A DNA stretch of 64,000 bases from Conchocele bisecta (GCA_029237695.1 CM055267.1:5602036-5666035), one strand, 5' to 3'. Positions 36,131 to 48,422 are shown, numbered from the stretch's first letter. Numbers and translations: made by a program. The notes: generated by a model not told the origin, from the sequence alone.

Positions 36131-37285
36131 TGCAAGTCAAAATTTTCTTTTACCTGAGCGTTAAAGTTTTTGAAGCACCAAGTATGTGACCTTGACCCTG
36201 GGCTTGGCGGGGGCAGGACAAACGTGGATTTGGCACAGGGCGGTAGAGGACCATTAGAGCAATGCATATATGAAATATGAAGCCGATCCGTGAAAGAAAA
36301 CAGAAAATTATAAGATATTTACCTGAGCGTTAAAGTTTTTGAAGCACTAAGTATATGATGTTAACCTGGGCTTGGCGGGGGCGGGACGAACGTGGATTTG
36401 GCACAGGGCGGTAGAGGACCATTAGAGCAACGCATATATGAAATATGAAGTTGATCCGTGAATGGAAAGAGAAATTATAAGTATTTAACCTGAGCATTAA
36501 AGTTTTTGAAGCACCAAGTATGTGACCTTGACCCTGGGATTGGCGGGGGCAGGACGAACGTGGATTTGGCACAGGGCGGTAGAGGGACCATTAGAGTAAT
36601 GCTATATGAAATATGAAGATGATCCATGAAAGAAAACAGAAATTATAAAGATATTTACCCGAGCGTTAAAGTTTTTGAAGCACTAAGTATGTGACCTTGA
36701 CCCTGGGCTTGGCGGGGGCAGGACGAACGTGGATTTGGCACAGGGCGGTAGACGACCATTAGAGCAACGCGTATATGAAATATGAAGTTGATCCGTGAAT
36801 GGAAATAAAAATTATAAGATATTTACCTGAGCGTTAAAGTTTTTGAAGCACTAAGTATGTGACCTTGACCCTGGGCTTGGCGGGGGCAGGACGAACGTGG
36901 ATTTGGCACAGGGCGGTAGACGACCATTAGAGCAACGCGTATATGAAATATGAAGTTGATTCGTGAATGGAAATAAAAATTATAAGATATTTACTGAGCG
37001 TTAAAGTTTTTGAAGCACCAAGTATGTGACCTGACCCTGGGATTGGTGGGGCAGGACGAACGTGGATTTGGCACAGGGCGGTAGAGGACCATTAGAGCAA
37101 TGCGTATATGAAATATGAAGATGATCCATGATCCATGAAAGAAAACAGAAAGTATAAGATATTTACCCAAGCGTTAATGTTTTGAAGCACTAAGTATGTG
37201 ACCTTGACCCTGGGCTTGACGGGGGGCAGAACGAACGTGGATTTGGCACAGGGCGGTAAGAGGACCATTAGAGAGCAATGCGTAT
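36130..37285 (+). repeat. Tandem array, seven ~170-bp monomers
   Basis: Markers 'gtgaccttgaccctgggctt' and 'acgaacgtggatttggcaca' recur near 36185, 36355, 36525, 36693, 36860, 37028 and 37200. It joins, inside a monomer, to GGGGGATAC-family text ('gttcgagttatgctctggat'). A small start-like hairpin 'aacaagaattccgcttgcgg' lies at 37350. Confidence 0.85.
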
Positions 37286-37447
37286 ATGCGTGTTCGAGTT
37301 ATGCTCTGGATACAAAATCAGAGCACGAAACAACAAAGGGAGATAAGTAAACAAGAATTCCGCTTGCGGAATCAGATGCCTCGCCTTGTCCCGCCTTGAC
37401 CTCGAGCCTGGGCCCGAAAGCAATTTTCACTGGCCCGAACATATTAT

Positions 37448-37512
37448 ACAATTATTGACTAGTGAACCATAGAATATCACTTATATTCTATGGCTCACTA
37501 GTCAATAATTGT
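37448..37512. repeat. Long imperfect inverted repeat
   Basis: 'acaattattgactagtgaac'+'catagaata' is answered by 'tattctatggctcactagtc'+'aataattgt' after a few bases; about 29-bp arms with one mismatch. It would form a stable stem in RNA. Confidence 0.85.
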
Positions 37513-37524
37513 TTTATTATATGA

Positions 37525-38240
37525 TATAGTCTGTATATAGCACTTACGACATTATGCTACTAGACAAAAATTGAAAAAGAATTTGAAAAAAAAATGAAAA
37601 AAAAAAATGGAAAAAAAGTTTAAAAATTAAAAATAATAATGCTTGCTACTGGAGCCCAGAATTTTTTTGAATAGTCTTATATTTATCTACATATATCTGC
37701 ACAGGTCCACATAATGCCACAATATTTTCAACACAGTTTACGGAAATGTAATATAATCATTTACCTGTATAAATTACCTGTAAGTGGTCAGTGGTCAGTT
37801 GCACATGCTAGCACATGCACAGGTGAATAGTCTGTATATAGCACTTACGACCTTATGCTACTGGACAAAAACTGAAAAATAATTTGAAAAAAAAAATGAA
37901 AAAAAAAAATGAAAAAAAAAAAAATGGAAAAAAAAAGTTTAAAAATAACAATGCTTGCTACTGGAGCCCAGATTTTTTTTCCATTCAAATTGAAAAATAA
38001 TTTGAAGAAAAAAAATGAAAAAAATTAATGAAAAAAAAAAAAAAAAGAATTACAAAAAAAAGTTTAAAAATAATAATGCTTGCTATTGGAGACCAGATTT
38101 TTTTTTAATAGTCCTATATTTATCTACATATATCTGCAGAGGTCCACATAATGCCACAATATTTTCAACACAGTACCCAATGTAGTGATTTACCTGTATA
38201 AATTACCTGGTCAGCAGTGGTCAAGCACTGGACATCTGCA
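37525..38240 (+). repeat. A-rich duplication, ~310-bp period
   Basis: 'agtctgtatatagcacttac' and 'aatgcttgctactggagccc' occur at about 37527/37830 and 37637/37950, with a third partial unit to 38090. Long (A)nTG(A)n runs lie between. 38100-38240 repeats the 'atatctgca..aggtccacataatgcc' text of 37690-37720. Confidence 0.75.
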
Positions 38241-38369
38241 CATGCTAGCCCATGCTTAGCACATGGTTCTCCCAGTCTCTATTGTTCTCTCTACAGGTAA
38301 GGTGTACAGAGCACACGAGAAAAGGTATACAGAGCAGACGAGAAAACAGGTCTTCATGCATTATTGTCC

Positions 38370-38610
38370 AGTTTGTAGAGAGCGCAAAACAAAAAAGGGA
38401 GATAACTGAAAAATTAGCTACGCAAGAGTTGTCATTCTTGTGCGCGACACACCTTCGGGTCGTGGTCTATGCATGTGTGAAGTTTCATGAAAATATTCCA
38501 AAGGGTGTTCGAGTTATGCTCCGGACAAGAAGTGTCTGCAGCGGACGCGGACGCGGACGCGGCGCGCTGTCAAATCCATAGTATCCCCCGACGGATACAA
38601 TAATGGAACT
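38370..38610 (+). repeat. HINE-like 3' part, GGGGGATAC family
   Basis: 'gagttgtcattcttgtgcgc', 'gttcgagttatgctccggac', 'gacgcggacgcggacgcgg' and the end 'atagtatcccccgacggata'. Nearly the same text as 1-228. A stem 'cccgatttg..caaatcggg' follows at 38668-38690. Confidence 0.75.
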
Positions 38611-38938
38611 TAAGATGCGAATTTTGTCAGTTCCGTAAATTTTCGGAAAATACAGGATGGCCTTTCCCGATTTGTCACTTGCCAAATCGGGCCAGTGACA
38701 AGAAAATCCTCTCGCCAACACGAAAATTGACTTATCTTATCTTTATAAGTATATCCCGCGGCTTGCTTTGGTGCACCATTTAATAGCTTGTCGTAGTTAC
38801 ATAATTACATGTAAGTGGTTTAACGGCCTATCAACAGCTACGGTCATTTAAGGCCATGCCAACGGGTTCCATCGCACATTTAACCTGCTTCATTGAGGGG
38901 GGGGGGGGGGGGGGGGATTCCAAAATCAGAACGGAATA

Positions 38939-40505
38939 CAGTCAAACCTGTGAACAACGACCGGCAAAGGGAAGTGGCCAAAGTGGCCGTTGTTGACAGG
39001 TGGTCGTTGTTCCAAGGGTCAAACATTTTCCCGGTTTCACAACAAAGTCGGCCATGTATTTAGCATTCTATTGTAATCTATATGCATGCATAGAAAACGT
39101 CTTGGCTGTATACACTTCCACCTGACGATTCGCTATTGCACGATCGTGGAGTGTATCTGCTTTTTATCAATTAAAAATTGCATGAAAATGGCAAAAATAG
39201 TCAATTTATTTTGTTATGTCATCTTGTTGTTATTGTTCTGAACCCAGCCTCGCTTTGTAAATTATATACAATGGGGAGTAATTATCTTTATTATAAGTAT
39301 ATCCCGCGGCTTGCTTTGGTGCACCATTTAATAGCTTGTCGTAATTACATGTAAGTGGTTTAATTAGCATGACCATTAGTATTTTGTTTTCTTATTCTCA
39401 ATTTCACACCATCAGTTGAAATTAATAACGGTCATATAGTCTTTATTAAAACGATTTAATTAGCATGGTGCGGCCTGTGAAAACTGCAATTTTTTTTTGT
39501 AACAAAAATATTTCATTGAATGTGTCAAGTCGAGTAACCCACGCGAGATTTCTGTCCAATGTATAATATCCTGATCAAGCCCGAATATTTAAGCAGCCTA
39601 TGACGAATTGGCAATGTCCGCTGAGATAATTACTGATGTTTTTAATTATAGATTGGCGAGCATTGTAAACCATGAGCAGACTACGCGAATCCACTGCCTG
39701 GTCTGGCCGCTAATGCAATAAGCCGGGATTTGTCGGAGATCGAGACCCTATTCACATAAACACGTTTGTCGTGTCACTTTAGACTGGTTCCCGGTAGTAT
39801 TGTTTCGCTAGGCTGCGCATCCGACAGGGTACCAGTCTAGTGCGGACGACGTGACTGACGTCAGCAACCGCGTATATTGATCTTTGATATGGCCTTGTGC
39901 CCCGCGGTGTGAAATTTACACGTAGTAATTCTTGACAAGCGCGGTGTGTTTGAAGTCTTAGTTTTGTCACTGTAGACGAATCAGCATCGTGTAAACACAG
40001 TTTGCCAACTAATGATGGAGTTTTATGACTTATGCGGAATTGAATTATGCCTATTGGAATACACGACATGGAATACATATCGGGAATTACCGTTAATGGA
40101 GTTATGCAATATTTTTCATAGAAAATGTTTAATGTCGCCAATAGACACCGACCATATCGGCCAAGGTAAATGTTTTCAAAAGAGCGTTGTGCCAATGTAT
40201 GCGAATGTAATCGATGACTAATTGGATACGACCAGTTGCAATTCAAATGATAGCGGCCAGATTGTGATGAAACAAAAATAGTGATTGTGGTGCTATTTAT
40301 TTTGGCCGACAAAAACTTGACATGGTCGCTGTTCACATACAAAAATGCCGTGTGGGAATGAAAATAGCTGGCCGCTGGTCGCAGTTCGAGGGTGGTCTTT
40401 ATTCCAAGGTCTTATAAAGAACAAAATTGGACGGGGGGATTTTTAACTGGCCGTTGTGGACAGGTGGTCGCTATTCCCAGGTGGTCGTTAGCACAGGTTC
40501 GACTG
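38939..40505. mobile_element. TA-flanked pogo/Tc1-like non-autonomous element, CAGTCAAACCTGTG termini
   Basis: Starts CAGTCAAACCTGTG and ends CACAGGTTCGACTG, with TA on both sides (38937-38938, 40506-40507). Subterminal 'ggtcgttgttc'/'gtggtcg' units repeat at both ends. A minus-strand 187-codon frame (39779-40342) does not resemble a transposase to me. The stretch 'actggttcccggtagtattg' near 39782 also occurs, inverted, at 14345-14368 in another element. Confidence 0.8.
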
Positions 40506-40606
40506 TACTTACATCGAGAAAGAATATAATCAGCCTTGAAATTAGAATAACCCGACCTGGTGCCAGGTCCATACCGCACCAGTCACTTGGCCCTTTCACC
40601 TATTAA

Positions 40607-42891
40607 CAAGAGCTGTAGGAGAACAGCATAGCTCGACTACGAGGGTTGTCGATGTACACATAGCTTGACAAAGAAGGTGGCTGCGGCCTGCATAAAAACC
40701 TTAACCAAGGTTGACTAAAAACATTAACCAAGGGAAACTAGAAATGTGGCCTGTCAGCACACGAATACCCCCACTGGCAGCCAAAGAAAACGAGGCATTT
40801 TTGATTATAAGCCATTTAGCCGAGCATTAAGGTTTCAAACGCATCAAGTCTGTGACCTTGACCCTGGGCATAGTGTGATAATCCATGCATCGGTGTAGAA
40901 GATATAGAGCGGAAGGGAATTTCAATAGGTTTGACCTTTGACCTTCAACTGTGACCTAGGACGTAGGTGCGTGGTTAGCAATTTGATAATCCATGCATCG
41001 GTGTGAAGATATAGAGCGGAAGGGAATTTCAATAGATTTGACCTTTGACCTTCAACTGTGACCTTGACCTTGGACGTAGGTGCGTGGTTATTGATCGCGA
41101 CACACCTTCTCATCATGAGAAACAGTTGTGCCAAGCCATTTGATAATCCATGCATCGGTGTAGAAGATATAGAGCGGAAGGGAATTTCAATAGGTTTGAC
41201 CTTTGACCTTCAACAGTGACCTTGACCTTGGACGTAGGTGCATGGTTTTCCAAGTATGGTTGCTGTAGGCCCAGGAGTATTCCATATACAAGCTTGAGTA
41301 AAAACCGTAACCAAGGGGAGATAACTAAGTAATCCAAGGATAAAAGTAGGTCAAGGTCAAATATAGGTCAGGGATTATTGATGTACATCACTAGGAGATG
41401 AAGTTGTCCAAGTATGGTTGATGTAGGCCCAGAAGTATTCCATATACAAGCTTGACTATAAACATTAACCAAGTAATTCAAGGTTAAATGTAGGTGAAGG
41501 TAAAATAAAGGTCAGGGGTTATTGATGTACATCCTATGAGAAAAATTTATCCAAGTATGGTGTCTGTATGCACAATAGTATTCCATCTACAAGCTTGACT
41601 AAAAACCTTAACCAAGGTTGAGTAAAAATCTTAACCAAGGGGAATTAAGTAAGTAATTTAAGGTTAAATGTAGGTCAAGGTCAAATATAGGTCAGGGGTT
41701 GTTGATGTACATCACTAGGAGATGAAGTTGTCCAAGTATGGTTGGTGTAGGGCCATGAGTATTCCATCTACAAGCTTGACTAAAAACCTTAACCAAAGAG
41801 AATTAAATAAGTAATTCCAGAGGAAATGTAGGTCAAGGTCAAATATAGATCAGGGGTTATTGATGTACATGACTATGAGAAAAGGTTGTCCAATTATGGT
41901 GTCTGTATGCACAATAGTATTCCATGTACAAGCTTGAGTAAAAAGCTTAACCAAGGTTGAGTAAAAACCTTAACCAAGGGGAATTAATTAAGTAATTCAA
42001 GGTTAAATGTAGGTCAAAGTCAAATATAGGTCAGGGGTTGTTGATGTACATCACTAGGAGATGAAGTTGTCCAAGTATGGTTGGTGTAGGGCCAGGAGTA
42101 TTCCACCTACAAGCTTGACTAAAAACGTTAACCAAGGGGAATTAAGTAATTGAAGAGGAAATGTAAGTCAAGGTCAAATATAGATCAGGGGTTGTTGATG
42201 TACATCACTAGGAGATGAAGTTGTGCAAGTATGGTGGGTGTAGGGCCAGTAGTATTCCATATAGAAGGTTGACTAAAAACCTTAACCAAAAGGAATTAAG
42301 TAAGTAATTGAAGAGGAAATGTAGGTGAAGGTCAAATATAGATCAGGGGTTATTGATGTACATACCTATGAGAAAAGGTTGTCGAAGTATGGTGTCTGGA
42401 TGCACAATAGTATTCAATGTACAAGCTTGAAAAAAAACTTTAACCAAGGTTGACTAAAAACCTTAACCAAGGGGAATTAAGTAAGTAATTCAAGAGGAAA
42501 TGTAGGTCAAGGTCAAATATAGATCAGGGGTTATTGATGTGCATCACTAGGAGATGAAGTTGTCCAAGTATGGTGGGTGTAGGACCAGTAGTATTGCATA
42601 TACAAACTTGACTAAAAACCTTAACCAAGGTTGACTAAAAAACCTTAACCAAGGGGAATTAACCAAGTAATTCAAGAGGAAATGTAGGTGAAGGTCAAAT
42701 ATAGATCAGGGGTTATTGATGTACATCACTAGGAGATGAAGTTGTCCAAGTATGGTGGGTGTAGGGCCAGTAGTATTCCATATACAAGCTTGACTAAAAA
42801 CCTTAACCAAGGCGTGACGGTGACGCCGACGCCGACGCCGACGCCGGGGTGACAACATAAGCTCTACTTATTCTTCGAATAGTCGAGCTAA
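40607..42891 (+). mobile_element. HINE-like element, AGCTCGACTA/TAGTCGAGCT family, ~200-bp monomers
   Basis: Starts 'aacaagagctgtaggagaac'+'agcatagctcgactacg' and ends 'cgaatagtcgagc' before TAAAA, so AGCTCGACTA near the start is inverted near the end. The core has about nine monomers ('aaccaaggggaattaagtaa', 'atgtaggtcaaggtcaaata', 'gttgtccaagtatggttggt', 'tattccatctacaagcttga') and a GACGCC tract at 42818-42845. It also contains a piece of another family at 40735-40895. It sits between T and T of the SINE-like host. Confidence 0.85.
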
Positions 42892-43164
42892 AAAGTAATA
42901 CCGGTAGGATTACTCTTATTAGGGGTATAACCAGATTCAACTGTCACATACAAAATGCCAAAGACGTATGTGAGGGCCAAACCAGGTCTCCAGTCGGGAT
43001 TCCGGTAAGGATGAACCCCAATCGTTAAATTACCCATCGCATGCTCCCACCTGCCACCCACGTGTAGGTCAAGAAGGTTAATAATGGCTTGAAAGAGTGT
43101 TCAAATGTATAATAGTAAGTATGTGAATATTAAGGTAATCCTTAAAGTTATATTTAAGACATGG

Positions 43165-43260
43165 CATAACGAAATGAAATGAATGGGGTTTAACGTCTCA
43201 TCATATAGCAGGAGTCCGGCAGAGCCTGCACCTCACCTGGTTTGGAAGTATAAAGTATTT
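43165..43260 (+). repeat. SINE-like fragment ('gtttaacgtctcatcatata')
   Basis: Short stretch resembling the 'gggtttaacgtc' start of the repeats at 23500 and 62385. Nothing further recognised to 43440. Confidence 0.4.
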
Positions 43261-43440
43261 TTCATTGTTGATTCTGGATGTTCAGGGTATGTACTAACAA
43301 AAACAATTGGATGACATCACCTTTGGGCAATTTAATATATACCATGATTTATCTCCCCTGTCTAATTTTTGTTTGAAAGCCGAAACACGCCGAATGCCTG
43401 CAAAATGAAGTGATTTGAGAAACTCATACAAAAACTCATA

Positions 43441-43865
43441 CAAAAAACTAGAAAATGTGTTCATAGAACATGGATGCCCCACATATCACTTTGATAGTAA
43501 ACGAGGCAACATTCCAAGACCAAAGAGGACATAATCCACGACGCAGGGGTCGAATCAAAATAAAATCTACTCATCATCAGGAAGCTACATACCAAGTTTC
43601 AGGTCTGTAGCTTTACGGTTTAAAAGTTACAAGGCAAAATTGACAAATTCTAAGTCGAAAAGGGGCAGATAATCCATGACCCGGGAGTCAAATCAAAAAT
43701 AAAAATATACTGTGCGCATCTACTCATAAGAAAGCTACTCATCAAGTTTCGGGTCTGTAGCTAGAACGGTTAAAGGTTTTACGACTTACAAGGTTGGTGA
43801 CAGACGGACGGAAGGACGGGACGGACAGGACACGAGGACAAGGGCAACACTAAATGACTAAATGC
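43441..43865 (+). repeat. HINE-like element, ATGCCCCACC family, long copy
   Basis: Starts 'tagaaaatgtgttcatagaa'+'catggatgccccacat', has two monomers with 'gggcagataatccatgaccc' and a GGACGG tract, and ends degenerate near 'aacactaaatgac'. Compare 716-1308. Confidence 0.7.
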
Positions 43866-43869
43866 ATAA

Positions 43870-45384
43870 AAAACAGACGGACGTTATGATCAGTAGCGAG
43901 GGTAATTGTGTTAATGTGGAAGGATGTATCGTTACTAAGAAATGTATGTGTGCAATTTGAAGATATCCCTCATGACAAACAGACGGACAGACAGGGCGAA
44001 ACCTATAGGGCACTGCCGATTCTCGTCGGGGCCCTAATTATAATATCCCCCCACAGTCATACAGAGTGCATAAAATATATATGGAAATCGTATGCAAATT
44101 GCAGCGAATGAAATGTTAACAAACTAAACGTGCAATCATCAGGATAAGTGTATTGTACTGTATGGTATTGTAGTCTGTTATATTCGTATTCAGTGTCCAT
44201 TTTAGCGGTGTTCCACAGTAACATTTCGGATGTCACATACCGGTGCATTCACCCATGTACATATTTAATAATTTGTAATAACTGGGCTTATGATGCATTT
44301 GTGGAAATACCCTCATTTGTGTCCCATGTGAAGTTAATTACGTGTCCATTTTATGAGCGGTATAATATCGGTTTGCAGACATATTGGCCATACGCTCACC
44401 ACGCAGATAGTGAGCAGAGTCGTCAGGAAATGCAGTACTGGTTAGCAAGTAGGATCAACCCTTTTCCATGCTGGAGGACAATTACCGTTCGACTGTATTG
44501 GCAGGCGCGCTGTGTTCCCCCAGGAGATAAAGGTACTTGTGTGTTTGAGGCCAGTGTATACCTAATATTTGGTGTATGTCGGCGCTGTTGTAGATATTGT
44601 GTCATAGTGTTCAACGTAGTCAGAAACTAACCGTCGGGGCAAGATAAACTCACGCAAAAGTTTGTAGCATTATTTCTTGCTAGCTCCGTAAATGACCACG
44701 AAATCGAGACAGTAACCTGGGTATTACGCCTATTTTTATTGCAGTGTTTAAGTGTGGCGATGCGGGCTGTTTCGGTATCGAATGGCGATCCTTTACTTTC
44801 GAGACCAGCCAGAGTCATATAGCACTTAGTTATCTGGACCTACATTGTGCGTCGTCTCCGTGTAGTATTGGATATGGCATGTCGGGTGGAGTTATTCTGT
44901 GTGTACTAAGCTAAGTTTGGAGTGATAGCCAAATCTCGGAAGAAGATTATTATAGCCAGGTATATAGTTGTGTAAAGCGCATTTTGTTGTCCATTGTACC
45001 GACATGTCGCCCGATGAATGCAAGTGTGTACATTCTTTTTGTGGGATTTTCCACATAGTTGGTATATAAGCACATATTCAAAGTTTGATATTATGGATTC
45101 TGATTTCTGGAAAAAGGAAGAAGTCTTGTGATTCCAGCATTCATAGGAGTTGGTATGTAAATACGTTATTTTATTTCAGCTGATTTACCACTGTCCGGTT
45201 GCTATTTTACATTTATGCCTGTTTTATACGTCGTTGTGCACCCTGTCTGTCCGTCCGTCTGTTGGTAGCAGTTTATTTCATTGTAGCCTCTCTTAGCCAA
45301 CGTGATAGCTGCCATCTTTATTTATACCCGGAACTTTACATCCGGTTTATCACTTCCGGTCTACCACTTCCGGTATCCAAGGAG
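43870..45384. other. Intron stretch without recognised features
   Basis: A GACGGACAGAC tract lies at 43981-44000. A plus-strand open frame of 160 codons (44148-44630) is cysteine/tyrosine-rich without family resemblance and lacks splice or composition support; I treat it as chance. Confidence 0.4.
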
Positions 45385-46655
45385 ACAATTCTAATGAAAT
45401 GCCAAGACATGTTTTCATTTCGAAGCAAACTACAGTCGAACTTGTGCTTACGACCACTTGTAATAAACAACCACCTGGTGTAAGCGACCGGTTTGAATCC
45501 CGCCCGACGAATTTCCCATAATAACGTACTTGCAATGAACGACCACCTGCTGTCTGCGACCAGCGACCGTATAAATACGGCCCATTCCGTCAAAATACGA
45601 CGCGTTTAACGACCGTCGGCGACTGTCAGCGCCCATGAAAACACGGCTCGAAACACGGCTATAAGCGGTGGCTATAATCCATAAAACGTGTATTTAGCGT
45701 TCTATAAATAGACTGGTGTTTCAGCATTATCTGGGTCAGGGTATGGGATCACGTGGTCTATTGTTTACACTGCAGCCCAAGGCAATCTCGCTTAAATCGT
45801 AAATTTCATTCATCAATATGACTTGCAGCGTATACAATAGATCACGTGACCCCACATCCTGAGATTATGCACGTATCAACCGCATGAATAGGCAGGACAC
45901 GTGACCATAGGCATTATTTATTATCAATTAATCCGTTTAAGCGTCTGTTGATCGCGAGTAGTATACATTGTAATAAGCGTCTGTCTATCGCGAGCACTAT
46001 ACAACGTAATAAGCATGATTTTATAAATATAACTCGTATGTTTAATACATTAATACATACAAGTTTGTATGTCATAGGCATTATTAATAATTACTTTAAC
46101 TTCTGTTCAAATGACATGATTTTATATGGGTCCGTTGCTAATGGAATTCCCGCAATAGTTGGTAACCGAAATGCGAATGATACCAGTAACCCGTGCAGTA
46201 CCAGTACCCGTGCATGTCCCGAAATTTTATAACGCGGTCGGATTCGATCGCGGTTTGAAATCTTGGACCCCGACACCCTTACCGCGTTATAATGGAGCTG
46301 CAGTGTATTCAAACTTATGTTTTTCATTGTACATGTTATTACTTTAATAAACATACATATATGTGTATACATGTTATTACTTGACTGTGTTGTCACTGTG
46401 TTGTTTTTTATATATCATCCGTGTACCCACTCCACATGGCTGTCCCTATTAAGAGACCACCTCTGTTAAGAGACCACTTTTGGCAGTTCCCTTGAGTGGT
46501 CTCTTAACACAAGTTTGACTGTATTCAAAAATTGCTGATGTGTAAACAGTAGTGTGTTTTTATTTTACCCAATTAAAATTTTGAAATACCCAATTGCTTC
46601 AGAAATGATGGAGTGACAATACTCAATTACTAATTCCTTATCTGGAGTCATGTAG
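45385..46655 (-). mobile_element. hAT-like element (CAGGGCTCC family), minus orientation, interrupted
   Basis: 46524-46655 is the inverse of 61302-61435, and 45385-45430 continues the inverse of 61440-61485, so one copy was split by the element at 45433-46521. The outer end reads 'attccttatctggagtc'. The distal end below 45385 is not recognised. Confidence 0.75.
45433..46521. mobile_element. TA-flanked pogo/Tc1-like element, CAGTCGAACTTGTG termini
   Basis: Starts CAGTCGAACTTGTG and ends CACAAGTTTGACTG, with TA at 45431-45432 and 46522-46523. The intact hAT-like text at 61430-61445 gives the empty site with a single TA. Units with 'cgaccacctg' sit near the left end; 'taagagaccac' units sit near the right. 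Near 46305 it contains an end reading 'aatggagctgcagtg', which matches 54729. Confidence 0.85.
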
Positions 46656-47309
46656 GTGAATACTTTGATATTGTATATCAATATTTCTAGCATGGCTTAT
46701 CATGGCTAAGTGAATGTAGTGAGGTTACACATTTCTTTATTGTGTATCCCATAGAAGGTGGGACTGCGGGTGAGGCTGACCTTGGAACCTCAGGACTCAT
46801 TCGTACCATTATCTATTGAGATACGCCAGCATTGGGGTAGCTCAAATGTTTGTTAGTTGAAATCCATCCGTCGTTCTGTCATGCTATGCTTGTATGTTGT
46901 CATCAAGGCACTTGTACAATACTATTGTCCACAATGGGATCATTGATTACCATACGTGAAGTTAATTTGTCTATATTTAATTCATAAGTTGCATTAGAGT
47001 ATAACCGTCGACTGGCCTGTGATCTTTATGTAGTTGAATAGTATCGGTGTGTCGTACAGTGATGTTCACATATGAAAGTATCATGTATTCATGTGTGTCA
47101 CCCATGTATTATATTGTAAATAATAAGTGATTAACATATCCTAGTCTACTCTAGCCTATCCCTTGCACTGCAACTACTTGTTACCCCTTGTCGTCGGTCG
47201 GGTCCAGGTATACTTGCCACAACCGTATACCATTTGAACTAGACTGGATCCATACAATTATAGGGGAAACAATTTGTCTCGATCATTCATTGACCTTGGT
47301 AATGACCTT
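46656..47309. other. Intron stretch without recognised features
   Basis: No repeats shared with the rest of the window and no exon-like frame noticed. Confidence 0.35.
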
Positions 47310-48180
47310 TTTGTTGGGGTTTAACGGCCTATCAACAGCTAAGGTCATTTAAGGCCGGGTCAATGGGTTTAGTACTAAATCCCATATATTACCTGTACAA
47401 TTACACGTAAATGTTCAAGTACATATACAAATGGGGGGAAAACCCAAAATCAGAACTGAACATTTACAATAAACATGAAATGCGTCTGTCGAACGCGGAT
47501 GCCACCTGCAGCATATTTGAGAAACTGTGACAAAGTGGTTAACCGAAAAGTGTGACGGACGGACGGACGGACGGACGCGGATGCCACCTGCAGCATATTT
47601 GAGAAACTGTGACAAAGTGGTTAACCGAAAAGTGTGACGGACGGACGGACGGACGGACGGACGGACGTTCTTACATTAGGGTACTTATGTGGCTTATCAC
47701 ATGTTAAATATTAGCCACATAAAACGATTTTTAGCCACATAAAACGATTGTTTAGGTGGCTAATTGTAACCAACCCTATCCTTTAACAAGTCCATAACCC
47801 TGTGGGGGGCTAGCCACATAAGTACCCTAATGTGTGCCCGGACGGACGGACGGACGGTCCAAACACTATATGCCACCCATTTCTTCGAAACCCGGTGGCA
47901 TAAAAATCTATATATTCAGCCCTGAAATCAGAATAATCCTGATCTGGTGCCAGGTCCTCGCCACACCAGAATCACTTGGCCCCCTCCCAAAAGCAGTAAG
48001 ATCAGTAATAATTTTACTACTTTTATAACGGGCAATAACCCAATTCAACTCCCAGGTAACAAGAGAGCCAAAGATAAAAACTTACACGAGGGCTAAACCA
48101 GGCAAATCGTGATTAGTATAAGAACGAACCCCACCGTTAATTTACGCCGTCGCGTTCACCCAACAAACCACCCACGATTG
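47310..48180 (+). repeat. SINE-like repeat copy, interrupted by a HINE-like element
   Basis: 47310-47474 and 47904-48180 join into the text of the intact copy at 61690-62150 ('gaactgaatatttacaataa' then 'ctatatattcagccctgaaa'). The right part ends about 240 bp from exon D's donor side. Confidence 0.75.
47475..47903 (+). mobile_element. HINE-like element, ATGCCACC/GGTGGCAT family
   Basis: 'gaaatgcgtctgtcgaacgc'+'ggatgccacctgcagc' at the start, GACG tracts at 47562-47578 and 47637-47668, a ~170-bp 'acttatgtggctt' hairpin segment, GACG again (47838-47857), and the end 'cccggtggcataaaa'. The first ~90 bp is duplicated. Second copy: 53988-54310. Confidence 0.8.
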
Positions 48181-48422
48181 TTTCGTCGAAGAAATCTGTT
48201 CTTCTCTACATATTTTATATCTACAATATGTCCGACAAATAAGAGGAATGACCTGGATTTTTGAAAACATGATTATGGTATCTATTACCAAAAGGAAACT
48301 GCAAAATTTTAGTTTTTTGTCCAGTGCAAACTTGCTAGATCCACTATTGATTTGGATTTTTCTTGATGTATGTAGGGCAGAAATACAGGAAGAAAATTGT
48401 AAAAGAAAGAACTTGAACATAC

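Larger units (their letters stand above)
38818..43072 (+). repeat. SINE-like repeat copy split into three parts by two insertions
   Basis: Segments 38818-38938, 40508-40606 and 42892-43072 join end to end into the text of the intact copy at 16485-16880. Break one falls after 'aacggaata', break two after 'cacctatt'. A run of about 20 G lies at 38897-38916, where the intact copy has 'ggggggaaaa'. The copy is therefore older than both inserted elements. Confidence 0.85.

Noticed and set aside
30108..37285. CRISPR-like regular repeats
   Set aside because: Monomers are 150-193 bp, contiguous and without unique spacers, in a eukaryotic intron.
39779..40342. 187-codon minus-strand frame in a TA-flanked element, possible transposase
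   Set aside because: No DDE-like spacing, helix-turn-helix or other pogo/Tc1 resemblance that I can see.
44148..44630. 160-codon plus-strand frame
   Set aside because: Cys/Tyr-rich with no recognised domain, unsupported by splice sites, and antisense to the host gene's intron.
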